Under the pieces are notes generated by a model. That model ran no database searches. It saw only the letters and a list, made by a program, of their open reading frames with translations, and had not been told where the DNA came from. From Haemonchus contortus (taxonomy: Eukaryota; Nematoda; Chromadorea; Rhabditida; Trichostrongylidae), in NCBI GenBank assembly GCA_000469685.2, contig LS997563.1, forward strand, positions 15,489,940 to 15,553,939: 64,000 nucleotides of DNA, read 5' to 3'. The stretch's first letter is position 1, and the number at the start of each line of letters is the position of its first letter. Below are positions 1 through 11,930 of the stretch, piece by piece. Made by a program: the position numbers and the translations under genes.

Positions 1-2650
1 AGTGTCATTCAGCTTTTATAAGTCTAGGAGTGAAGAAAATTATTTCCATCTAAAATTCATCTGAAATGTTGATAGATAGCACTGAGCACGAAAACATTCA
101 TTTACAATAAGATCGACTCGAAGTTAATTCTCAACACCACATTGATGCCACAAAATTTCAGTAGTCAGTTTGCAGCAAAAATGACTAATGTAGTTCAATC
201 CAACACCGTATCAAGGAATATCTTCGTCAACTGACTCTGGGGAGGGGTACAGGAATAAATGCATGAACCAGCGCCTTCTAGATTCGCGATTTATTTCCCC
301 CTTCACCCCTAACAATGAAGTGAAGTTTCAAAAACTGGTTTTTAACTCAACAGAGTTATAGTAATACTGTCAAATCTGGGAACTCTGGTTTGGAAAGAAG
401 CACGGCTCTGACGTCTATATACATAAAAAACAAAGAATTAGGAAACCTATTTAAAAAGGAATATCCGCTACCAAGGATACTTGACTAGAAGACCTCGAAG
501 CCAGCGCACCGTCACCGGATCTAAATAGAATCAATTTAATTATGAGTAAGGGTTTCGCAACAAAAATAAGAAAAGCGAAACATTAACAAAAAAGGCAAAA
601 AACAATAAACACAAAATCCTCAAGGGTGGTGGTAATTCATTAGGGGTGGGTGCACTCCAGAATATTGCGGCACCCTTCTTAAGAATATCACAATCGGAAG
701 CTAACCAGGGAAGAACCACGTCGAAGTGGCCATTTGAGATGAGATTCACTCTGACAGATGTGTTTTCGGATGCTGTTGTCTAGTCTGCTTTTCATATTCG
801 CCAAAGGCATCTTTCATAGTCCACGACCAGACGCGCGACCGGTCGTGGACTACGAAAGATGCCAAAGAAACATCTGACCGGTATTGATGTTTCCAGGGGA
901 GCGTTTTAAGTTAGCGAACACATGAGACATGAATGAGCTGGAACTGGCTGGCTGGCTTGGAGCAAAGTGAAATATGCACCACATATGAATGAATCCACTG
1001 TTCGAGTTTTGTGGGTGTCGAATCCTTTGCATTGTACAAGGTTTTTCCTCGGAGTCGAGTTAAGCTTTTTATGTTGATTTTGTCGCACTCTATGACTTAT
1101 TTGATAAGTGGAGTGATCCATTTCTCCTTTGACCGTGTAATAGCGCCTAAATCCCTTTGCATGTCCACACACATACACAAGACACACACAGACACACATC
1201 CACTTCACCCTCAAGAGGCTCGAAGAGAGTGGAAAGAGTGGAGCGTTCCCTTCACCATCCACCCGTTCTTACACTAGCATGCCTTTTGGCTGACGGCAAT
1301 CTAGGTCGGGAGCCCCTTGTGGGATTAAGGTCTTTTATAGATACATTCTGCTTTACCATACATTCCTCTCCTTAACTTTGATAAGAATAATGGCAAATTT
1401 CCAAATAGAAGACTTTCAGTGCGCGGAATTTCCGAGCGTTTTACTGCATATGATGAGCAAGCATATGATGCTAGAGAAGTGCGATCGAGACACCGGGCAT
1501 CCTTCTTGGAGTTCTGGGGTCAACTATTCAAAGCGCTTCACCTTCGCAAAAGCAGCCGAAAGCGATGGCATTTTTGCCCGCACCACAATATCAATACGGT
1601 ATTTGGATGTACATTTCTTTTTGCCGTTCAAAAATATTTCAAACGTGACAGAAGCTCGATGACAGAAGCTTATATTCTCAACTTTTGGTATACACCCTCA
1701 ACTCAATTCTTCGCTGACTATCGCTTGTTCACGCTCAATTCTGTGCAGGAGGCTTGCGAGATTTCTTTCTTATTTATGGCATACTGCCGACTATTCAAGC
1801 AGTCACACGAACGCAGATAGTGAATCGCCTACAAAATTCTAGTTTTCGTCCGGCTCGATGGAGTGCTGTGAAGCAACGAAATGTGATAAAAAATGTTGTT
1901 ATAATTGGGAAAACTTTTCCGCTGTTAAAAATTATCCTACTATGAGTGCAGTGACTGAACGGGCAAAGAAATTGTTGTGATATTGCATAGGTGAAGTAGA
2001 GAAGGATTCTCCTCACACATTAAAAAGGAGAAGAGTGCGATAAAAACAACATGCAAGGATTTTTTTGTTCACAAGAAAAGTTCCGAGGAACACAAAAACC
2101 TCGCAACCCACAAAACACGATCAATGATCTCACTTGCATGAGCCGTAACACTTAGCAATGCCCCAAGCCACAGTTGAAATTCCAAAGGCATCCATGCCTT
2201 TTGAGCTCGCTTATATTAAATGCTCACCTGGAATTACCTTCACGACTCCTTGCCCTACCAGGAGAAGTTTTATTCAAAATGACCACTTCGATTTGGAATT
2301 TTCCCTAAGAACATTAAGTGGTGGTGAGAAGACGAATATAGCTCAAGGTTGAAAAATGACGAAAAATTAGTCACACACACCTCTCATAAACGGTTTGTCA
2401 CTGTCTCGAGTAGAAGTAACGAGTAGAATGTAAGACAGGTCACATTACACTATATTACATTAAATAAAAGGATAAGGTATACTAGTACCCTGGAGTCATA
2501 AAGATCTTAAATACCCTCAACCTACTCATGCCTAGCAGCGCACCGCAGAACAAATCCAATCCAGATTTGGTCTTAAACTGAGGTTTTGGTAACTGCTGTT
2601 ACTTCGCCGCAATACGCGATACTAAAGTATCACAAATTTGGCGATTTATA
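1..2650. other. gene-free stretch
   Basis: No reading frame here shows a recognisable domain or convincing exon structure; the longest (1419-1820, 133 codons) has no family resemblance. Visible structure is limited to a 58-bp palindrome at 806-863 and a CA-rich simple repeat at about 1163-1200. Confidence 0.6.
806..863. repeat. short foldback, GGC(A/T)..CTTTCATAGTCCACGA family
   Basis: An almost perfect palindrome: the left arm starts GGCATCTTTCATAGTCCACG and the right arm ends with its reverse complement (CGTGGACTACGAAAGATGCC). The outer arm sequence resembles the 35-bp arms of the foldback at 42783-42967, so this is probably a collapsed or minimal member of that family. Confidence 0.7.
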
Positions 2651-2654
2651 GACA

Positions 2655-2930
2655 AAAGTTCGGCCTCGGACGGGACTCGAACCCCTGTACTATTCTGGCA
2701 CCGTGCTGTTATCCCTTACACTACCGAGACTTCGCTTGCCTTCGTCTTCTCGATGGCTTTGTGCCATAGGATATCTGCACTTACACTTGAACGTACAACG
2801 TGGTGAGCTGATCAGCCGATATCAGGGCAACAGCGTTTCGGTAGGGTTAGTAATAAGAGCAGGTGATCGGATAGCACCAGTCCGAGTCCCGCTTGAGACC
2901 GAAATTCTACCAATAACTCGCCAACCTTGA
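2655..2930 (-). mobile_element. tRNA-derived SINE-like copy
   Basis: On the minus strand, positions 2720-2655 read like a tRNA: an A-box-like TAGTGTAAGGG, a B box GGTTCGAGTCC, and acceptor-like arms GTCTCGG and CCGAGGC that can pair. The anticodon arm does not fold convincingly. The tRNA-like head is followed by a roughly 200-bp body that recurs, diverged, at 3425-3605. Head plus shared body is the hallmark of a SINE. It is not called as a functional tRNA. Confidence 0.6.
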
Positions 2931-3424
2931 GACACATCCAGAACCATTCATCATTGTTGGCAAATGCGAGATCCTCTTCACAGACAATATGAATTATCTT
3001 GGGAAAACAAAATCACCAACCGTCTAATAAGGAATTCAAATCGATAAAGGATAACTTTTCAACGTTGAGTTTCAACTCACTCTTCTGGTTCAACGATGCA
3101 ATCTTTAATAGAAATCACGAATATTGATGACAAAAACTGTCTTCCAAGAGAGGCATAATAAGCCATGCGGCGGTCTGTTGCAATGAAAATTCTCCAGAAC
3201 AAGAAATGTAGGGATTGCACAATAACGGACCTGAAATTGGAATAATTTTCTTGTGAAATGTGGCTACTGAAAAAAACCGTTAAGAATAAAAAGGAACTAT
3301 GGGATGGGTTTTTAGCTGCAGCGGCGGTAACACTCAGTTAGAATCGACTATCACCGTCACAAGCGTAATCACCTACTCCTATCTTTCCATGAATCCTATA
3401 TCATTTCGAAATGTCTCACGAGGG

Positions 3425-3610
3425 TGGCGATTTTGGCCTCGGACATGACTCAAAAAGTAATTGTGCTTTCCGAGCACAGTGCTTATTAACGCTCACATCG
3501 CCAAGATCCCTTGCCCTATTTTTCTTAATGGGTTTGAGCCGTAGCATATCAGCAATCACGAGTACAACGTAAGAGTCGGCAGGGCAATATCGGCACTCAA
3601 CCATCATCTT
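3425..3610 (-). mobile_element. second, diverged SINE-like copy
   Basis: It shares with 2655-2930 the TTGGCCTCGGAC start and the later blocks around GGTTTGAGCC, GTA(G)GATATCAGCA and GAGTACAACGT. The B box has decayed (ATGACTCA instead of GGGACTCGAA). The copy is older or degraded. Confidence 0.5.
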
Positions 3611-4780
3611 TAAGCTTTTATAATATAATTTGTTTTGGCTCTTTTGTTATCAATTTTGCAGCAGTGCGCAATGCGAAAGTCTTACAATGAAATCTAATTG
3701 AGGTCCAAACGTCAGCTCCAAAAAGGACCCTTACCGCACTTCACGGCTGAAAACTTTTAACTGTCATTTACCAATGACCGCATGGCCCACCGACATGCCA
3801 AGATTTGCTTTCTGTTTGTCGCTTGTTTGTCAGGGCTTTCCACCTCAATTTCTTAGCGTTCCAGCCAATTCCGTATGAATAACACCCAATTTCGTGGTTT
3901 TCCCACTCTATCCTGTAGATTTCGCCGTCAACTCCGTAAGAGTTGCATTCCAATTCGACAACTTGACATTTTGTTATAAATCAAACCTTTTTTTCTCACT
4001 CAAGTTGCGTGTTATATTCCATTCGTACATTGAAGAATCTAAATAAACTTCATTCAAGAAGTGAACGAACACCCATTCCTTGAACTTTGTGGAAGCGGAC
4101 ACCAGAAATAGCTCAACAAGAATTGCCAGAGCTTGAAGTTGGAAGCGCCTATTACCTGCGTATAGAAAAGTCCTCACTAACTACCATCGGCATAGCTATG
4201 TAGGTATTCTTCACTTGACGAATGAAACGTTCACGAAATGGGGTGAAAGCTCTGTTTTGAATCTTTCATGTACTGGTTCGGTTTCTTACCTTTGAATAAA
4301 TTCTGAGGCACGATGGACCGGAAATCTCTTACTTCTCTTAATAAAAGAGAAAACAAAGTCACCCGTAAAGAGTGTAAAGGTGAATGGAGTGCCAAAGTAA
4401 CTTTGATGGTCACTCATTGATTTCAAGCTCACGCATTCATTCATTGGAAACGATCGCATTCAGGTGATTCGCTTTTACGAATGCATCTGCGAAAAAACGG
4501 ACCAGTCTGCGTCAGAGCCGTTTGAAATTAGTCTTTCCACGATCGTCTTTCAGCAAATTTTCAGCAAAGGAATTATCTTACAGGAAGAAGCGGTCCTTTA
4601 AGGTTTCCTTGCAGCAATCCGAACGAAACTAGTCTGTTTTTACGCAGACTGGTCTGTTTAGGTAAATCCACCCGTAAAAAACGCAGATACATGCGTTAAA
4701 ACGGACTAGTCTGCGTAAAAACGCGCCTACTATGTGTGCAACCAGTCACGTCATCAGATTTCCTGCTCCCTTCCACCCAG
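3611..4780. other. gene-free stretch
   Basis: No supported gene. Positions 4490-4730 contain several short, related, inverted and direct copies of a motif around ACGGACTAGTCTGCGT, probably a decayed foldback element. Confidence 0.5.
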
Positions 4781-4869
4781 ATAGTGCTCGATGAAATGAT
4801 ATTCGCTGCGCAATTTGACGCGCGCACCCTCGGACGCAGGCAATGTCACATACCCCCTAACCCCACTTT

Positions 4870-5165
4870 AATACGCAAATTCTCACCCGTCACTCATACG
4901 ACTCGTCGAGAAGGGGGCTGCTTTCATACTTCGATGCCCGACCGTCCAGCGCGTTGCGGTCGCGCTGTGTGCGTGCGACGGCGGCCCTACCACTTGTTCA
5001 CAACACTGGACCACGTGCCAAGAAGTGGTTCGGACGCCGCACGCAACACGGCAGAGGACGGACAGATGGACGGACTTCGAAGTCTGAAAGCAGCCGTTGG
5101 GCAAGGACACGGGCTGGGTGGTAGAGAAGCTAGGGGGTTGCTGTAAGAGCCGAGTGACCGTACTG
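4870..5165. repeat. repeat 'E', split by a nested foldback
   Basis: The flanks 4870-4913 and 5096-5165 are each similar to one continuous block at 37574-37680, which lies in the reverse orientation. Between them sits the foldback 4916-5095. The 37.6-kb copy is therefore an unoccupied version of the same site. Confidence 0.7.
4916..5095. mobile_element. foldback MITE, GGCTGCTTTCA family (FB1)
   Basis: It begins GGCTGCTTTCATACTTCG and ends CGAAGTCTGAAAGCAGCC, which are reverse complements with one mismatch. The interior is GC-rich and holds ACAACACTGGACCACGTG-like sequence around the centre. It interrupts repeat E, and the uninterrupted site is seen at 37.6 kb. No clear target duplication is visible. 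Confidence 0.75.
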
Positions 5166-5199
5166 AATTCTCGTTTTTGAGTGGGGGCATTGCAAAGGG

Positions 5200-6360
5200 T
5201 ACTGTATCACACAATCAGGGACAATAAAACTATCCTGTGTAGCCAATCGGCAATCTAATGCGTTTGGCTACACAAGGCTACATTTATACATATACACATA
5301 CCTTTGCCCATCCAACATCAGTATGAATCCACGTAGAAACTTATACGTTGAATATGTATCCAAAATAATTTCCATGCACTCCCACGCTGACAACTTGATT
5401 GCGGGACGACACCATTCAGAAATCGGTTTCAGTACCCATGATTTCACATAAACGTATCTAAAGTTCAATATGTCGCGATTCAATAAACCCAGTGCACTAA
5501 TGTACTACATAATCTGTATTAATCTATGCATTCATCGATGCTGAGAGATGTGAGTTGACTAAAATAAATACTGTCTTTTTCCCTTGAGTCATTGGATCTC
5601 AATGTGGAAATGTCCTCACTCAAAAACGCCACAGGAAAGATGATTGAGCTCCGCCCTTCTATGTCAGATGATCTTTGTAAAAGTAATGACGGCAGAACAT
5701 CGAATTTGATTACTCGCATCTTTGCCAGCCATTCTAAGAGATGTCAGAAAAGGACAAGGACTCTTTAAAGGAAAATTGACGTACTCCGGCGCAAGAACAC
5801 GCAATATTAGATGAGGTATTTCCACTCCCCTTCACTCCCCTATTCCACTTTGGGATAAGCCAGCTTCGTAAAAGAGGTGATTGATTCCCCAAGTATACCA
5901 ACTGTGGAATGAATGAGCTAGAAGATCCTAGGAACAATGTTACGTCCGTGTATTATCTCACTGTGCTGAACAGACAACCGAACCGAGCAAAGGATTCAAG
6001 GGGTTGGCCTAGGAGATATCGACCAGAGATTCCAAGCCGTGACCATACGTGTGAGATAAGGCGCCTTTTATCGCTACACCACCCTCGTCCATTTCAGAAA
6101 GTAGCATAGAAAAATGGGAGCAGTGTTTTACACCTGATCCTTTTCTTAACTGGAGCTTATACGCTGATAAGCGCTGCTAATCTGAGAATTCATTTCTCCA
6201 TCAACTCTCCCTTGAAGTTTGTGAGCGTAGGAAACGGTGCCAAAAAAAAAGACTATACTAGCTTTTTGAACCTCAAAGCGACGCACATCATTATGGAGCA
6301 CACGTTAGATACTCACTCATTATAACAGCAAATGCACATTATCGTTGACAAAATCTACTC
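5200..6360. other. gene-free stretch, downstream of the RING-CH exons
   Basis: If the RING-CH gene at 6.4-6.8 kb is real, its remaining exons should lie here on the minus strand. I looked for the hydrophobic segments expected after the RING-CH domain and did not find a convincing one. Confidence 0.4.
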
Positions 6361-6362
6361 AC

Positions 6363-6784
6363 CGGCAGGTTTGACACTGAATTTGTTGTTGTGCTGGAGC
6401 TTTCGACATCCAGTGATCGAAGCACCGCAAATGGACCCACTGGAAATGAAACGGGTTACCTCGTAATGATATCAAAGGCTTGGAACTGTACAGCGTAATA
6501 TGAGGTTTTTGCAGTGACATTATATCGTCTGCCACACCGCAACAAGGTGTAGAAGCAAGATTGAAGTTTTTCGCTCCATGTCTTAATAAGTGAATAATCG
6601 AGATGTCAGACCCACCTTAAGAGATCCTCGGCACATGCATGGTCGTATCCATCGCCCTTCTTGATCATCGTCACCGTAACAGAATTTACACACACGATCA
6701 TCACCTGTTACCGACAAAACACAGCTAGCCACCAGACCCATTGCCAAGATCAGCTGAAACTTCACAACAAAAATCCACGCCTCG
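6363..6784 (-). CDS. RING-CH (MARCH-type) E3 ubiquitin ligase, two exons visible
   Basis: RING-CH proteins are membrane-bound E3 ubiquitin ligases. Two minus-strand exons encode a C4HC3 zinc-binding domain. The first (about 6784-6616, 5' limit uncertain) carries CKFC, then WIRPCMCRGSLK, and ends at a GTGGGT donor. The second (6439-6363) follows a TTTCCAG acceptor, starts WVH, contains HLRC and ends with CQTC before a GTGAGT donor. The phases join cleanly. The wording around PCMCRGS..WVH resembles the mitochondrial MARCH5 type most closely. I could not identify the first exon with a start codon, or the downstream transmembrane exons, so this is either a partial gene model or a gene remnant. 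The zinc ligands are intact. Confidence 0.7.
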
Positions 6785-6844
6785 CTGAAAATATATTGCA
6801 ACTACGTGATCCCCGATTCTTAGTTTTCATTTCCCAAAACTAGC

Positions 6845-7260
6845 GAGAAAATTGCCCGAGGAAATGAGCGTCAATAGATTCATGAGTAAGAATAGTTTAT
6901 CAAACAACCGAGATACATTGGGTCGACAGAATCGTCAGCAGCTTTTCCCTCAATAATCAAATCCAGAACTTCATGGAAAGGCTGTTCCATTGCAAAAATA
7001 AACTCATTCCTCTAATTTTCGATTTAATCTCACGTTTTCCTCATGTTACCACCACGTCATGTTACCACCAAACATGCTTAAAGAATAAAGGGCTCGTTGA
7101 ATGGTGAAAATACAGACTTTTGCATCGGCTAGTCTCAGATAAATATCACTTGTAATTATTCACGGTAACAATCCGTAACCACGCACTAACTGGCTGTAGC
7201 TAAAAGCATCTCCTTGCTCAAGGCCTTTTTTCGACGCGTAGTATATTTGAGGGATAGTTG
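6845..7260. other. gene-free stretch
   Basis: AT-rich sequence with no supported reading frame or repeat that I can identify. Confidence 0.5.
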
Positions 7261-7267
7261 GAGGTGA

Positions 7268-7640
7268 GCAAACCAGCCCGTTTGGCCCTTCGGCTGGATG
7301 CATTTGCTCAATCTCTGATTCCGTTTAAGGGTCTCATAACCCTACTCAGGGAAAGTACGTGAGGAGTCGCTTCTAAATCCCAGGTGGAAGTTCCTTATAC
7401 GGTGTACATAGGGCTGACGTGAAACTGTGTTAGTATGGTGTGCTTTAACAGTTGCTTCATATATTCGCCCAATGCCTTCCAGATATCAACAAGGAAGTGT
7501 CTTCCACCTGGGATTTAGAAGTGACTCCCCACAAACTTTCCCTGAGTGGGATTACGAGACCCTTAAACAGAATCGCAGAATAAGCAAACGCATCCAGCAG
7601 GAGAGCCAAACGGGCTGGTTTGCTCGGATAGTTGTAGACG
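7268..7640. mobile_element. foldback element with about 150-bp arms
   Basis: The left arm (from GAGCAAACCAGCCCGTTTGG) and right arm (ending CCAAACGGGCTGGTTTGCTC) are inverted repeats. They stay alignable inward through GGGTCTC, CCCTACTCAGGGAAAG and CTTCTAAATCCCAGGTGGAA to a loop near 7405-7480. The open frame 7427-7660 is only a by-product of the right arm. Confidence 0.75.
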
Positions 7641-7644
7641 TCTT

Positions 7645-8298
7645 GGGAAACGCTTGGTGATTAAAGAGCGTTGTCAACCGCGAAAGGCGCAGGTACTTCT
7701 ACCCGAGCGGCGTGTCGCGCTCGCCGCTCCCGATCGCACGCATTAGGCTGTAGAGGATGAACTGAATTTTCGCTAGAATGCCAAAGTAAATGCAGCGGAA
7801 TCTGAACCACTGCCGAGCGGTCAGGATTCCGTTAGAAGTACCGCCGTCTCAACCATGGTGGTGTGACTCAGCGTTTTTGTCTTTTTGTCTGCGTGTTCTT
7901 TATAGGATCTCACCAACAAGATGATAGAGCGCAGGCGAACGAGCACGTTATCCCTCAGAGCCTACTACTAATAAGAATGCAATTAAGGAATAGGGAAAAC
8001 ATTTTGAGTTTAGATCAATTCATTGTTGCTGTACATTATCAAACGATGTCATTGCCCTCAAAATTCACCCACATAAAGACTTTCTCTGGTGGAATAACAC
8101 GCAGACTCCTTTTTGCTTCATTCTCTAAATAAAGAAATTTCGGTCGAAAACTGCCCTGTAACTCCTGTGTACTGTTGTTGAGCATTTGCAGACTGATACC
8201 ACAAGTGCTTACAGGGATGTGTCAACCGTAATACCTCTCTCTGAGAGATTCAGACGAAAAAGCAGTCTCTGCGTTTTGTGTCAACCACCCGAGGAGCG
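7645..8298. other. gene-free stretch
   Basis: No supported gene. The 89-codon frame at 7863-8132 has no recognisable domain. Confidence 0.5.
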
Positions 8299-9195
8299 CC
8301 CGTTCCTATCATCGATGAAACTAGGTCACGCCGCACACGTCGCGCGCGGCGTAGCCCACTGCTGCCTCGAGATGGACACGTCCATTTTACCGCGCGCACA
8401 TAATTGAATGCAAATAACACCACACCATTAAGCAACAAATGAGATCTGCTTGAAGAAGCAGAGTGAAGTAGAATGAGGCTTGTCAAGTTTTTTTTTTCTG
8501 CGTAGAAATAGAGGAACGAGAAAACGAGAAAATTGAGTGCTAAGTGGGTTGGGGGGGGGACCACGCGGCGCGGCTCCCTGCGCTCTCCAGCAGGACAGTA
8601 GTGGACCTGAGTCTGGGAAGGAATGGTACGGTTGTACTGATGTGTTTCGTGATTCAGAACAAAGAATATGCTTGCATATTATGGAAACACTTCTTCTGAG
8701 CCGATAAAACCTATTTTTTAAGAAGGGGAGGGGCTCCCGGAGTGGGTGAGATGGTTGTCTCGTGCAAAAAGCTGAGATGAGTTAAAAGTTGAACGTCTAA
8801 TTGGCTCACCCACCCCGGAGCCCCTCCCTTTCCTGAAATTAGGTAAAAAATACGCACTTATAAAATGAAAAAGCTATGAAACATCCCTGAACACCACTAC
8901 AGGCTCGCCTACCCTTCCTTGTCTACTATCTCGCTGGAGAGGGCGCGGTGTGCCGCGCCGCCTGCCGCGCCGCGTGGTCCCCCCCAAACCCACTTAGCAC
9001 CGAAAATTGGGCAGTAAGCGGTGATATGAACAAGTTTCTCCTACTTGAAACGTGCAGAACCGTCGCAACCAATGTTGAATTCAAGTTCCCGCGCGCGAGA
9101 AAGTAATCCAAACCGCAAAGCCCGGAAACGTGCAACCGTGTTCATCTCGAGATCGCAACGGGCTGCGCTATCTAGTTTCATCGACGATAGCGAGA
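8299..9195. mobile_element. foldback element, GATGAAACTAGGTCACGCC family (FB3), with nested inverted repeats
   Basis: The outer arms pair: left ATCGATGAAACTAGGTCACG at about 8310 and right CTATCTAGTTTCATCGACGA at about 9165. Both arms continue inward to CTCGAGATGGACACG and its partner. Inside is a second inverted repeat, AAGTGGGTTGGGGGGG..CCACGCGGCGCGGC (8540-8575), against its complement at 8957-8998. A third, shorter pair lies around GGAGGGGCTCC (8727-8740) and GGAGCCCCTCC (8816-8826). This nesting suggests successive insertions or a compound foldback. Confidence 0.65.
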
Positions 9196-9424
9196 CACGT
9201 GAACGAGTGTATGAGTAAGTGTCGAGGTTGGATCAGGAAGGAAGACATCTATAAGGGTGACGATCTCACCTTTGTCTAGATAGAGGAAGAGGGAAGGTAC
9301 GCAAAATGGAGATTGATGCGCTGTTCGCTGAAAGCTGTTACTTGTTGACCGGTTCAAGTACCACGAGAGAAGTTAAGGCCAGAACTTTGCCCCAATATCT
9401 GTAAAATAACTGCAAGGAATCTTT

Positions 9425-9530
9425 ACGTGGATGGAGAACGTCCGTTTTGCGGGTTCGCCACCTGGGTCTAGGTCACCCCGCCCACTTCGCGTGCGGCGCA
9501 GCCCACGGCGATCCTGAGATAACATTACAG
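9425..9530. repeat. fragment related to FB3
   Basis: GGTCTAGGTCACCCCGCCCACTTCGCGTGCGGCGCAGCCCACGG is similar to the FB3 arm at 8325-8365 and to the arms of 38655-38924. No partner arm is found nearby, so it is a fragment. Confidence 0.5.
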
Positions 9531-9565
9531 TTCCAGTCAGTGTCAATGGAGCGAGTGATCTGCAC

Positions 9566-9825
9566 GGGTGTGTGTCGATTCGTGCGATTCTGGGTGCACG
9601 CGGCAAATTGCGCGGTGAAATTCGGTGCGATTTGGACGACTGCAGCGTTTATCATTGCGACTCAATTTTGAAGTAAAGTAGGTTAGTAGGATTACCCAAC
9701 CCTACTAAAGTGCTCTACCTCAAGTTTGTGTCTCAATGATAGGCGCGGGAGTTGCTTTAATCATCGCGGATTCCGCTGCGCAATTTGCCGCGCGCACTCG
9801 GAATCGCACGAATCGAAAGTCCCCC
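9566..9825. mobile_element. foldback MITE, CGATTCGTGCGATT family (FB2), copy A
   Basis: The arms start GGGTGTGTGTCGATTCGTGC and end with GAATCGCACGAATCG plus a short C run. Inner arms include GCGGCAAATTGCGCGG and its partner CGCAATTTGCCGCGCGC, around a centre with TTAGTAGG..CCTACTAA. Possible target duplications are GATCTGCAC on the left and GATATGCGC on the right (7 of 9 matching). Confidence 0.7.
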
Positions 9826-9973
9826 GATATGCGCTAGTCAGTGTTATCTTCTCTTTGGGCTGAATGCCGTGGACCAAACGCCAATCACACGCCCCACCGG
9901 CAACTGCGACGTCTGTCAAAAATCGCGGGCTGACGTGCCACGTGCGACAGCTGCGGTAGACCTAGTTTCGAAT

Positions 9974-10162
9974 GGCTGCTTTCAGACTTCAACGATCACT
10001 CGTCCGCCCGTCTGTTCGTCCAGTGCGTTGCGTGCATGCGACGACGGCCCTAGCCACTTATTGGCACGTGATTTGGCGATCCAGTGTGGTGAACAAGTGG
10101 CTAGAGCCGCCGTCGCACGCACGCAACGCTACCGCACGCGCCGTCGGAGTCTGAAAGCAGCC
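9974..10162. mobile_element. foldback MITE, FB1 family
   Basis: It starts GGCTGCTTTCAGACTTC and ends GGAGTCTGAAAGCAGCC. The interior has GCCCTAGCCACTT and AAGTGGCTAGAGCCGCCGTCG blocks shared with the FB1 copy at 12.7-12.9 kb. Confidence 0.75.
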
Positions 10163-10164
10163 AC

Positions 10165-11930
10165 TGACGCGCGGAAGGGAGCGCGCCCTTGAATGGATGA
10201 TTTATATAGTATTGCGGGGAACTAAAGGTTTCCCATTATTCGCTACAAATATGTGTATGTACTTCAGGTCAATGGCATCGTTGGACGTCCTGCAGCAACT
10301 ATGAAGCTCGAATAGTTGTAACGTCTTGCTATTTATTACACTTTTCACCAATAGTAGGCTTTATTACACTTTTCACCACCAGTAGGCTTTGAGGAATGGT
10401 GAGCTATTTCACATGCTCTATCACTTTGGAGGTGAGACGCTTACTGGAGAAGTCGCAGAGAAGGAGAAAAAGCGCTGAGTTCCACCAGCGGTTGACAACG
10501 GAACTGAAATCCTAGAAGTGATAACAAAGGCCATATACCAAAAAGCCATTCCGCAACAAGAAGAGATGGGGTGCGAAGGCGTGAACCCCTCCCAACACGC
10601 TAAAGGCATCTGGTAGAGTAGAGCATAGAGCTTTGAGCGCACCTTGATAACGCAGATCGTCGTTCGATACCCACGAGTCGGCGATGAACAAATTCTTAAT
10701 CGAGTTTTTACGGGTTGTTATTCCATTTCAAAATGTTTTTAAAACGTAAATATGCTAATATTCTCGAAACTATATCACTACGAAAGAGTTCTTAGGCGGC
10801 TTTGCATGGAAAACAACATGCTCCAAGGCAAAGAGCCTACGAGGACGCGAGGTGAGAAGCCGAGTAAGTGAACGAGCTCCTCGGGGTCGAGTCGTAAGGT
10901 GAGCAAGATTTGACAGCGTTCGCACAAATAGGTTTGGCTCCTTCGCTGGTCGAATAATTATCTTACTGCTACATTAATTAGCGTTTAGGTAAGCGTTGCC
11001 ACTAGAGAGAGCCATATTGGGTGGGAGAGAAGATGCGAATCAGCTAGTTAAATAATTCATGTTGAGCCAGCCTCCTGTTGTGCACGAGGATAGGTTTGGA
11101 GATACAGTCGACTTGTTCCGTCAACACCAGGTCAGATGCAGTCGTCTCCTGGCCTGATGATGGCGGAAACGGTCGAAATCCACAGTACACTACATTTACT
11201 TCCACTCGACATCTCAAAGTTAGAATATAGAACGAGAGTTCGGCACAAGTGCATTGTTAGGTCGCAGGCAAATGTGCTGGTGACATCCTTCAACTTTGAG
11301 CAACTCTGCCTGCAGACCCATGTATTTCCACAGTTGAAGAATCATGATAAATCGAATCTGTTTCGATAGCGAGGAGTGTCCCTACTATGCTACTGTTATC
11401 TTGGGCAATCCAAAAACGGCCATCTGTCGAGGCTATGGAAGGGACTTGGAAAAAACACGAAAGCAACCCGAACGTTGGCAACAAACATGGATAATTTTGG
11501 TGCAAGGCACGAGTGCTACGATTCCTCACAAACTCCTGACACTAGGTAATTAAAATGCAATATCTTGTCTGAAATCACGCGATTCACACGATGCAATGAA
11601 AAAAGTACTTATTTCGATGCACAAACCTTCCGTCATACAATTCAATATCAATTTGTCCAAGATCACCGTAACTGACAACGAGGTCGACGTAGGTTCGTTC
11701 AGAAAGCACCTAGAATGTTATGTTAGGATCGAAAGAACGTCAAATCATTTGGGATTAGTCCGGTCAAGAGTTGAAGTTTCTAGCGTTTTGTAGAAAAGCA
11801 TTTAACCCTCACAAAAAGAGATAGGCGCGAACCATCATGAGCATTAGATAAAAGCGAAGTTCTTAGAAAAGTAGTATGAGTCAACTTCCAAGTACGGCTT
11901 TCTATGAACCTCGGCATAGTTGTATCACTG
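10165..11930. other. gene-free stretch
   Basis: No supported gene. The short frames at 10421-10642 (minus) and 11136-11793 (plus) have no recognised domain and no flanking splice structure I trust. Confidence 0.5.

Noticed and set aside
2655..2720. Functional tRNA gene on the minus strand
   Set aside because: A and B boxes are present but no anticodon arm forms and the body recurs as part of a repeat; treated as a SINE head.
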